DNA of 64,000 bases from Cristatella mucedo (Eukaryota > Bryozoa > Phylactolaemata > Cristatellidae): the NCBI GenBank assembly GCA_009760855.2, contig WPIO01000061.1:1836001-1900000 (forward strand), given 5' to 3'. Below, piece after piece: positions 11,053 through 19,739 of the stretch. The stretch's first letter is position 1; the number at the start of each line of letters is the position of its first letter. Under the pieces are notes generated by a model, which had not been told where the DNA came from, ran no database searches, and saw nothing but the letters and a program-made list of their open reading frames with translations. The translations under genes and the position numbers were made by a program.

Positions 11053-12315
11053 ATGCACAATCCAAAAATGCTGATGTCGACAATAAACCATCTCCTCAAC
11101 CGTTCCCAGGTTAGCTCCTTACCTGATGATCCCTGTGATGATCCAGCCGATCGCTTCTCTCGATTCTTTGTGCAGAAGATTAACAACATCAGGGAATCCA
11201 TCCCTGCGATGACAACCTTCCCACTAGAATGCTGTTCCTCGGTTTCTGGCTGCACCTCAATGTCCGCATTTAAGCAGGTCACTAGTGATCTAGTCCTAAA
11301 GCTCGTATCTCAATCAAAGAAGACAACAAGTCCATTGGACCCTATTCCCACTGTCCTGCTTCTACGCTGCATTGATCCGCTGCTGCGATGCATAACCAAC
11401 ATCATTAATATGTCATTAGCCTCAGGTCAGGTCCCAGCACCTTTCAAAAAAGCTGTAGTCAGGCCACTTCTCAAGAAAGCTACACTAAACCAAGAGAACT
11501 TAAGCAACTACCGCCCAGTCTCCCTTCTACCATTCCTATCAAAGACACTGGAACGGGTTGTGGCAGACCAGCTGAACTCGTATATCGAAACCTCACACCT
11601 TGCTAGTAAGTTCCAGTCTGGCTTTAGGGCAAATCACTTCACAGAATCAGCATTGCTTCGGGTATACATCGACCTACTCAGGAACGCAGATATGGGTAGA
11701 GTGTCTCTTCTTGTTTTGCTCGATCTTTCGGCGGCTTTTGATACCATCGATCACAAAGTACTTCTAGAGCGCCTCTCATCTCGCCTGGGCATCACTGGCA
11801 CTGCTCTGCAGTGGTTCAGGTCCTGTCTCAGTGGGAGACTCCAGAGTACTGACGTGAATAGACAAAGACCACCTGAAGTACCTCTGAAATATGGAGTACC
11901 TCAGGGCTCTGTGCTAGGTCCGGTCCTTTTCACCGTTTATACTCTCCCTCTTGCTGATGTGATTGCCAAGCACAATCTAGGTTTTCACTTCTATGCGGAT
12001 GTCACTCAGTGGTACCTTTGCTTTGATCTCTCCCAGCCTTCGAGCACCTCGAATTCTCTCAACTCACTTGCTGCATGCATTGATGACATCCGCACATGGA
12101 TGGGAGCAAATTTTCTAAAACTAAACGATTATAAAACTAACTTACTAGTTACGGGCAAACCCAGTGTGATTCAGAAATTGGAAAGGCCGACTCTCAAAAT
12201 TGGCTTTGCCAGCATATCTCCAGTTGAATCAGCTCGAAATCTAGGTGTCATATTCCAAAGCGACCTCTCGTTAGACAACCACATCAGCTCCACAGTCAAA
12301 TCTGCCTATTTTTAG
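11053..12315 (+). pseudogene. LINE A reverse transcriptase with altered active site
   Basis: A 420-codon open frame with ordered RT motifs: SNYRPVSLLPFLSKTLERVV (fingers), LLDLSAAFDTIDHKVLLERL (motif A, catalytic Asp), YGVPQGSVLGPVLF (motif B), FHFYADVTQWY (motif C) and NFLKLNDYKTNLLV (motif D). In active enzymes motif C is YADD; here it is YADV, so the second catalytic Asp is lost (a GAT-to-GTC type change near 11,997-12,003). The frame ends at a stop after SAYF where other copies read SAYFQLHNIAKI. It converts element RNA to cDNA at the nicked target in living relatives; this copy should be catalytically dead. Confidence 0.92.
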
Positions 12316-12850
12316 CTTCATAACATTGCTAAAATTGGGGCTTGTTCAGATAAGGATACCACGTCCAAGTTGGTCCATGCATACGTGACATCCCGTCTCG
12401 ACTTCTGCACTGCTTACTGGCCTACCAGCATGAGCGATCAGGCGATTGCAGCTCGTGCAAAACTCTGCAGCTAGGCTTGTCTGTCGTGAGCGTCGCAGTT
12501 GCCACATTACTCCACTTCTCGCCGACCTGCACTGGCTACCAGTGAGGCAACGGATTGACTTTAAGGTTTTGTCGCTCACTTTTAGGTCCCTTCATTCTAT
12601 GGCTCGAGCCTATCTTTCAGATATACTACCCCATCAGCCCAAGCATCGTACCTCCGGCTTTTTGGAATCCACCAGTGTAGAAATACCTCATACAAACCTT
12701 AAATCCTTTGGGGACCGTGCATTTAGTTCGTATGCTCCCAAAGCCTGGAACTCCCTCCCGACCTGCGTCAGAACATCCCCTGACCTGACCACATTTAAAA
12801 GAAACTTAAGAACACACCTATTTAGGACAGCATTTAGTGGGTCCCTGTGA
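12316..12850 (+). pseudogene. LINE A C-terminal region
   Basis: Continues the polyprotein after the stop at 12,313: LHNIAKIGACSDKDTT, a frame change near 12,410, then RLVCRERRSCHITPLLADLH, WLPVRQRIDFKVLSLTFRSL, and the end RTHLFRTAFSGSL followed by a stop. This portion (LHW.PV..RI.FK..) is typical of the C-terminal segment after the RT in CR1/L2 and related LINEs. The copy at 23,083 has the same region intact. Confidence 0.85.
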
Positions 12851-13015
12851 TTCGTCCTTGATGTGCTTATGCGTGCTGACACTGTGCATGCTGCCACTAA
12901 CCACATTTGCATGCTGACCCTGTGCATGTCACCCCTAACCATATTATTTATTTCGTTTGTTTTTCAAGCATGATTTTACTTACCATTCAATTGCATATCA
13001 CTTTGCAACAAATGT

Positions 13016-13055
13016 AAAGCGCCTAGAAAGAGATTAAGTTCTCTGAGGGCGCTTT
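13016..13055 (+). promoter_or_regulatory. Conserved 3'-end stem-loop of LINE A
   Basis: AAAGCGCC and GGGCGCTTT pair around TAGAAAGAGATTAAGTTCTC, in which AGAGA and TCTCT can also pair. The hairpin lies just before the (ATT)n tail and is recognisable in nearly every LINE A copy in the window on either strand. By analogy with other LINEs, a conserved 3' stem-loop is the likely RNA recognition site of the element's own RT; that role is inferred. Confidence 0.7.
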
Positions 13056-13085
13056 ATCAACTGCAATATTATTATTATTATTATT

Positions 13086-13248
13086 CTCTAGCTCATTGCG
13101 GCACCAGAAGGCTGCCTGCGAGCGAAAACTGCATTTTTATCAATTAATCACACATTTTTCCGGGAAAAGCCTAGCTGCCCGATGATAATCACGATACAAA
13201 CCGCTTGCTTCCAATAATCCAGTCAGTGATGGAGACCATGATGCATCT
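13086..13248 (-). pseudogene. Unit 5, C-terminal end of the tandem protein block
   Basis: After the LINE tail, unit 5 resumes with the same sequence as units 1-4 at this place (GCTGCCTGCGAGCG, then TTTTTCCGGGAAAAGCCTAG, the antisense of the ARLFP end). An LTR-like insertion at 13,249 then cuts the block. Confidence 0.6.
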
Positions 13249-13970
13249 GTACCCAGGCTGGGTTCGGCTGGCTGGGACCAGGTGGCTCTAATGAGGGTCA
13301 CCGGACAGGCAGGGGTCGGACCTGTGCATTGCAGGATGTCTGGTGACGAGAGGTCACAGGGGCTCTTGGGTACAGGAAGTTGGCCAAGTAAGTCTTGGTA
13401 TTGGTGGCTCCCGGTCTCGCCGAGTTATGCACCTGGATTCGTGCAGGCCAGCTCCGGCGATGCTCCCACGCACGCAAGTGCACGAGTACCCAAGGCCCGA
13501 GACGAGCTGGATAGCTCGCTCGTTTTGACTCGTATATTCAGCGTTCCTCGTGTAGCTTGTTCGAGATCCCCCCGTGTGTTGGCGTCTTTCGGTGGAAGCT
13601 TACGACTGTGATAGTTGTCGACTCGGACTAGCCAAGCAATTACTCAGCCAACCGGGATTTGGACGGCGTGCGCTTGTACTGTTGGATTCGGAGTCGGTAC
13701 AGCGACAGGACTGCAGAAGCCGACAGACCCCGATTAACACGTTTGTTAGCACTTGCTGTGTCGTCTTGTGCCCCATTGTGTACTATGTATAGTACCCTCC
13801 CTGTAGACTTGTTTAGTTCACCTGTTGTTGTTGGCCCATGCGTTATTCTGAAGAGGTTTCCCCTGACGGCCGCTTGTCTTACCCTAGCTCGGCGGCATGG
13901 CGAGCGGCAGTGTGGCCGGAGTATGGTGGGGTTGGGCGGGAAATAGCCTCTGACCCCTGGAACCTGGTTA
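13249..13970 (+). mobile_element. LTR-like insertion in unit 5
   Basis: Starts TGTACCCAGGCTGGG and splits the S/G-rich block between GATGCAT and CCTATGCTGGTTTGCC, which are adjacent in unit 2 (GATGCACCTATGCCGG). Its first ~190 bp match the fragment at 35,316-35,515 (CTGGGACC, CACCGG, GAGGTCAC, GCCGAGTTATGCACCT), and its second half matches the insertion at 6539-7077. Several open frames inside are not supported by homology. Likely a solo LTR of the same element family; the right edge and any target duplication are uncertain. Confidence 0.55.
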
Positions 13971-14900
13971 AACACCTATGCTGGTTTGCCATTCATAGAC
14001 GCCTCTGCTGTCGACACTCTGAGCCATGATTCTGTAGTTTAAAGTCCCTGGAGGAGGACGACTTGGAGCTGCCGATGTGCCAGCGTGATGCTGAGCAGGT
14101 GAACTCGTAAAGCCATCACCGTTGTCTGCACCGACTGCGGTTCTGCCGGAAGCAGACGAGGAATCAGTACCAGAAGCAGCATTTCCGATGCTCGGTGATT
14201 GCCCCATTTCTCCTAGCCTGCCTTTCCGAACTCTGGTATACGGTGACCAGCCACTTCCACTGCTCTCGTTGTTAATGCCTGGACCTAACCGGTCGAAAGT
14301 AGGCACGATATCAGGTCACATGTATTAGCACTGACATGCAGTGCAGCCCTCGTATTTAATTAGATTAAAGTAGATTCATACATAGCAGCTTGTCACTTTA
14401 AACAATCTTTCGGCCACCTCAACCATGACATTACTATGGGCAAAACGCAAAAATGCGGTTTTTCTGATGTTCCTAGATGACATTCGTGAAATGGTCGCTC
14501 GACCCCAAATGGGGTCGCAAACCGAAAGTTGAGCACCTCTGGCTAAGCAGCAGTAGCAAGGCTACAAAAAATCTCGACATACCCTAAAAATTGTAATACA
14601 AACGCTGTACCAAAATACCCACTCATAAGTTTCCTGCTTAGCAAGCTTTCTCAAATCGATGAGATTTCTTATCTAATCTTTCCTTTAGCCTGTGATCGGT
14701 AAAACTTTCCCTTGAGGCCCACCTGCAGTAAGTCGTGACGGTAATAAATATACGATTCGGCGTTGACGAAAGCGGCGAAATGAGCGAGGCACCCCATTTT
14801 TGTCAGCACTCCCTTCATTCCCGTCCAGTTTTAAAATCCTTCGTGGAAGAAGCTTTAGGGTATTCAGATGCAATTCGATTAATCAGACCACGTTCTCAGT
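13971..14900 (-). pseudogene. Unit 5 copy of the unrecognised tandem protein, rest
   Basis: Minus-strand frame 13,968-14,306 reads SGSGWSPYTRVRKG, GADNGDGFTSSPAQHHAG, PSRPPPGTLNYRI, i.e. the same block as units 1-3. Upstream, 14,685-14,873 reads LPRRILKLDGNEGSADKNGV, which shows an open form of a stretch that has stops in the other units. The intervening counterpart of DGVILYC at 14,490-14,660 is strongly decayed. Confidence 0.5.
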
Positions 14901-15090
14901 AACCTCCAGCTTACGAGCGGTTCGGTCAATCGCTTGCTATCCTTCCAAAGATTGTAAGTCAATTGCTAGCACTCACACAATCTAAGGCGACATCCCTAGT
15001 CTTAGCCGCTTTAACCGCATACCCCTGTCGATAGACGTCAGCAGGGTTTGGCCATGGTCACTACTTGTCGGAGAGATTTCCCCAGAGTGC

Positions 15091-16560
15091 TCATGACGGC
15101 GATAGACGGCGATGTAGTCATATGAAACAAGCTTAATGCGCTATTGTTTAGCACAGTATTTGGTGGGTCTTTTGTGATTCGTTCTTCACGTGCATGTACT
15201 TGCTTAAAACATATAGGCCTGCTGCTTTCGGGTGTTGCCACCAATTATTTAATGATGGTTTCTATAGATAATCTGTCAAGTGCCAAGAGATTGTGGGCTA
15301 AGACTTCTACACATATAAGTTGACATGAACAGGTCGTCTTCCACATGTTTTTTCTAGCTTAGTACTTAGTTTTCACTAGCAATTATCGCAAAATTGCTTT
15401 CTTATGCATATGTACAACTGTAGTATGCCTTACTGCATCAATCAGTTACTGGTCAGTTGCAACTATCGAAGATTTTTTACTTTAGTGTGGTATACATTGT
15501 GTCTCTATTTAAAATTTATTTATGATTGTGCAATTCACATCGTTCCCCATTTATTTCACAGCAATCATGAAGGCCTAATATTGACAGCAGTTACTTCGGG
15601 TCATTTAATTCTCGCCTTGCTTGGTCTCGTTAGAACTAGTCGGTCTGTAGAAGACGTCCAGTCTTGTTCGCATATAGAAAGCTACACACAACGAAACCAG
15701 CAGTGTCAAAGATTGCACTCGAGCATTGGGAGAACCACGGAGCCAGTCTTTTTATATCATTATATAATCATTACGGTGTCTGAGGAACATTAACAAGAAA
15801 TATCATCAAAAGCAGTCAAGTAGATTCTTCGCCAACAATCGAGTGATCTCCCCACCGATTACGGGCACAATACCCCCGATTCTGCAAGACAACAACGATC
15901 CAATATTTGAAAACAAATGTTCGGCTTAACCAGCGACTGTGATCAATGTGATAAGCTGCCAAGCCAAATTAACCTGTTCACATTTGACCAGGAATATATT
16001 TTGGGATTTAAAAGGCATCCACCGATACCTGAGATTCGGGGTAGTTCGCATATAGTTTCGGTTGACACAGATCACATTGCGGCCAACCACCCTCACCTGC
16101 AGTATCACAGCCAGCTTAAAAGACATACCATTGCCATCAGCGTGCACAATGCACAGGCTCGTATGCCGAGATACCTTCATAGTTTGATGCCGTCACAGGC
16201 TGCTGTTTGTTACCATGTGTGCCTGATGTTAATACCGGCTCTAAACCAGGAGCAAGGTTGGCTTGACTAAGTACACCAGATTCGGAATCGGACGTCATCA
16301 TCCACTTAGGATATTTCAACTTATGTGGTACGTATGGCTTACTGAGGTGCAGTTTCGTATAATATTCTGTAAGGGCATGCTACAACATACAAGAAGGGGC
16401 CAGTAGGCCAGGCAGAAGCAAAAATATGTAATGTCACAGCCCACGAGCAGAGGCAATATTCATCTACAGCCATGAGTTGGATTCAAACATGGACACAGAC
16501 ACCTGCGGCACAAAATTGAAGGAGCCGGGAGTCCGTAACGAAGGTACTCGGCACCCATTT
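15091..16560. other. No gene recognised
   Basis: AT-rich DNA after the end of the tandem array. Plus-strand open frames at 15,404-15,793 and 15,917-16,270 are uninterrupted but have no recognisable domain, no second copy and no clear splice context, so I do not call them. Confidence 0.4.
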
Positions 16561-16571
16561 ACTTTACTAGG

Positions 16572-17456
16572 TCATAGCTGCCTTGAGTAGTACACTATTG
16601 AATAAAATAAATGATGCTGAAAGTTTGAAAGACCACGTACTAAGAGTTGAGTTGGACTTAGCTGCTGGGGCTCCCTTAGCAAACGTCCAAGGTCAGTCAG
16701 CTTCCGGTTGATACTGTCCAGCTGATTCCTTTGCTGACTACTCATCTAAAATGTTACAATAAAAACGAGTAGATATCATATTGAATATACATACAATCTC
16801 AGCCGTCAAAATGTGTAACCATTTCTTTGCCTCCAGAAACCACTATCGAGCATTGTTTTCATTATTCGAAGACCTACCTGTGACACAGAGCAAGTAGTCT
16901 GCAAGCCCGTCTGGTAGTGTGTATATAGCTGCACCATTTCCTCTAATATTGCGATGTTTTGTTCCTTTACTGCATTCGGTGAGATGTAATTATGTCGAAT
17001 TAAGTCTTGTATTACATGAAAAGCCTCTTCGCTACTAACAAGACGATATGGCAATGCAAGTTCTGAAAAAAAAACGTGATTTGTGAATCGCCAGACTTTG
17101 GATAAGAAAACAATCAGCCGATGTAGCTTGTCTTGAGTCAACTGACCGTGACCTGGATTCCAGCAAGCACCTTCAGAGGCATCGGACTGTGTTGAAGGTG
17201 CTACGTCTTGAGATGGTGTTTCGCAAACCAGTGATGAGCGGCTCTCTCTCCATGAAGTTGTGCGGGTCACAGCAGCATAAGAAATATCGGAAGGAGAGCT
17301 GTCTGAACTTTGTAGTCCTGTTGTTGTCGAGCTATTTGCTTCACCAGCCAGATGCTCTTGTTCAGACGGTGAGAGATTTTTGAAATTGCCACCACTATTA
17401 ACCTTACATGCCTTGTTCCGGCTCAACATGCCATTATTTCTGCTTTCCATATTCAT
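16572..17456 (-). CDS. Unrecognised two-exon protein gene
   Basis: Exon 1 (17,456 to 16,878) starts at an ATG reading MNMESRNNG and runs open to a donor CACAG|GTAGGT. Exon 2 (16,745 to 16,572) follows acceptor AACATTTTAG|ATGAGTAG. The intron of 132 bp joins the exons in phase 0 and the frame stays open to a stop, giving about 250 residues. The first ~115 residues are polar and Ser/Thr-rich (likely disordered). The middle (LHRLIVFLSKVWRFTNHVFF, EEAFHVIQDLIRHNYISP, NIAILEEMVQLYTHYQTGL) looks like a compact helical domain. Exon 2 begins QQRNQLDSINRKLTDLGRLL, a probable short coiled coil. No family is recognised. A possible upstream acceptor (AAATTCTTTCAG|AGAATACA) near 17,476 means there could be another 5' exon. 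Regulation and function cannot be told; base composition is normal for the unique DNA around it, and it is not a repeat in this window. Confidence 0.6.
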
Positions 17457-17479
17457 TCCTGCCACTGTATTCTCTGAAA

Positions 17480-19480
17480 GAATTTGTGCATGACTATTGG
17501 TGAGATTCTTGGCACTTCGGGGTCCACCCTACTTCTGATAAGGGGGCTAATCTCAACTTAGTGAAAGTTCTCTCTATTTAAACTTAGTAAACCTAGAAGA
17601 CTGCTGCTCATCACAAGACTGCTTGTAAAAAAATAACGGGACATTCCATTTTTATCTGACTGCCCTTAGTGACGAATCGAAGGATATGAACTAGACGTCT
17701 ACTTTTAATTACATGGTAGAAAGTGTTCAAATAACTTTTTTCCTGGACATCTTCAGTAGTCTGTGTGAGAAAGAAAGAAAGAAGGAGGTAAACCCTATGA
17801 CATTGCCCCGACCAAGGTCTGGCAGAGGTCTCGGGCTCGAGCCCTGAGGCATATGTGATGCGCCATAATAGTGATTAAGTTCTCTTAGGGCGCTATACAA
17901 ATGAAATATATGTAATTACACACACACACACACATATATGCATATATATATATATATATATATATACCTCAAATATTTAATCAGACGGATAATCAGCTGG
18001 TAGAACATAATGAGAATCATGTTCCTAAGATTAATAAAGTAATTACCAAGAATCTAGTAGGATAAATCGTTATTACAGAATAGTTAGGCTAAGTGCCATT
18101 AGACTCGCATTATCAGTCTTTAGGGTTGTCTTTGCTGATGCGAAATTTTTCTCATCTGGTTTAATTAAGACCTAGACGTCTTACATGCTCTATTAGAGCA
18201 TTAGGGCTTGTTATTGAGCTGAGATCTTTATTCCACAGTTAGGATATTACAATTTTTGTACGCAGGACTTTTAGGAACTTTTGTAACAATAATCCAGCGA
18301 TGACGAGACGTTAGACGAGAGGAAAAGCATCAAGGTTATCATAACTCTTTAGTAGTGAATGGGCTGCACTATAGAGGATCAAGTTCATTAGTATTATCTT
18401 CGTTAGTTGACAGATTTGCTTATTTCATTTTTATTTGCATACTTTCTTAGAAGTTGAATCCTTTCTTCAGAGCTAGAATTTGTATGACCACCAGTAGGAA
18501 TTTCTCCTCTTAATCCCTTTTACGTACCATTATTAAACACCGTAGTTCAACTCTTCGCTGGGTTGAGTCTTACTTGAGTCCATCAAGAATTTATAGATTT
18601 ATTCTTCACACCACTATCTATGGCTTATTAATCAGTCACTCCAGGGGTTTACTTTACTTTCCTTTCAACTGGGAGAGTACAATACAACTTCCTTCTTAAG
18701 AGACGGTGCTTATGGGTCAAGCTTTTTTGTTGCTACTCGATTTTATTGCTTTTACTTCCTTATTAATGCTATCTTCTTAGCTATATACCTTCTCCGTCTA
18801 GGGTTATACAACTACTCACGAAGGCACCACTTTGTATTTGAAGGTGCTGCTCCATATTGACACTCTTTACATACAGTCTGACTTCTTTTATACACCCACA
18901 TTTATTGATAAGGGAGTTCAGAGTTGTACCGCGAGCGGAAATGACAGCATTAGCTTTTAGAGCTGAGAGCGGCAGATTGCCCTCAACGTAAAAGTAAAAG
19001 TAAAAAAAAGTAAAAGTACCGTAGTTTAATTTAAGAGCGTTCACTTGCAATCAACCGGTAGAGATTTGTCATAGTACTATAGTCGACATATATCCCACAG
19101 CCTCTCCTTTGAGCGGTGGAGCTTCGAAAACATGGAATGTAAAGTGGTTGTGACCAGTGCTAAAGATAGTGACGGTGACTAGTGCTGCGGAATTGCCTCT
19201 AGAAGCTATAACTGGCAACCTTGATCACAGGACATCACTTTGCCTATTCACCTATAAGACTTTACCAGGCGTTTTAAGAAAAGCAATGCCAAGTTTAATT
19301 GGTTGCGGAAAACATTTTATGATGAGCTTTCTGTGCCTTCAGCTCAAATCTGGCTTAGACTTATTGGCCTCAAATGTTTCAAGTATTAATGCATGTGCCA
19401 TTTCATTTGCAATTTCATTTGCAAATTCAATGCATTTCATTTCTGTTATAGAGTTTAAACCAGTGTCTAGCGATGTATAC
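17480..19480. other. No gene recognised; short microsatellites
   Basis: Contains a fragment of the LINE A end (GTGATTAAGTTCTCTTAGGG, 17,871-17,890), followed by (CA)n at 17,919-17,934 and (TA)n at 17,940-17,967, a GAAAGAAAGAAAGAAG run near 17,770 and an AAAGTAAAAGT repeat near 18,990-19,015. Open frames here are not supported. Confidence 0.5.
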
Positions 19481-19524
19481 TTATATATATGTATATATAT
19501 ATATTTATATATATATCATTGTAT

Positions 19525-19549
19525 TTCGTTGCTGCAGGTAACTGGTGTT

Positions 19550-19608
<59 letters not shown>

Positions 19609-19642
19609 TATATATATAACACCAGTCACCTGCAGCAACGAA
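19525..19642. repeat. Long hairpin with a (TA)n core
   Basis: The left arm TTCGTTGCTGCAGGTAACTG continues GTGTT and the right arm is AACACCAGTCACCTGCAGCAACGAA in reverse complement with one mismatch; arms are 25 bp. Between them lies about 65 bp of nearly pure TA, itself self-complementary, so the whole 118 bp can fold into one stem. TA repeats also flank the left arm (19,480-19,518). Confidence 0.85.
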
Positions 19643-19739
19643 TCACAGTGTTATTCGAAACAACGTATTGCATATGCCAGGCCCACCCTAAGGAGCTTGA
19701 GTTTAGTAAATCTAGCTAAAAAAAAATAATAATTCACAA

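Larger units (their letters stand above)
9760..13084 (+). mobile_element. LINE family A (CR1/L2-like), near full length, inactive
   Basis: A non-LTR retrotransposon with an APE-type endonuclease, a reverse transcriptase and a C-terminal region, followed by a ~230-bp 3' UTR and an (ATT)n tail. The right end abuts the resumed tandem unit (TCTAGCTCATTGCGGCACC). The unit was probably cut in a CCTTTCCTTCT context, since these bases flank the left LINE copy and similar bases follow the right tail. The 5' end is uncertain (~9750-9780). Stops and frameshifts in the endonuclease, a mutated RT active site and a frameshift at ~12,410 make it non-autonomous. It is the best reference for the many shorter LINE A copies in this window. 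Clade (CR1, L2 or Rex-like) cannot be settled by eye. Confidence 0.9.
1..15090. repeat. Tandem array of five degenerate ~1.6-kb units
   Basis: The same start block (a variant of GTGCCTTAACAAGTCGCAC, then 'TTTCTGTTGAACGAATAACG') recurs at 1, 3258, 4849, 6504 and 8707. Spacing is 1591 and 1655 bp for the uninterrupted units 2 and 3. Units 1, 4 and 5 are longer because of insertions at about 975-2640, 6539-7077, 9078-13084 and 13249-13970. Within every unit the same order of conserved blocks is seen, including minus-strand protein-like segments. The last unit fades out near 15,090 with the block TTTCCCCAGAGTGCT that precedes each unit junction. By eye the units are clearly homologous but well diverged. 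I infer an old tandem gene or satellite-like duplication; the left end is cut by the window. Confidence 0.85.

Noticed and set aside
12346-12942. Minus-strand frames opposite LINE A (also at 23,127, 38,119, 50,744)
   Set aside because: Repeated antisense shadows of the LINE A C-terminal region; they recur only because the element does.
19157-19729. 190-codon plus frame
   Set aside because: Half of it is the TA hairpin; the rest has no domain or splice support.
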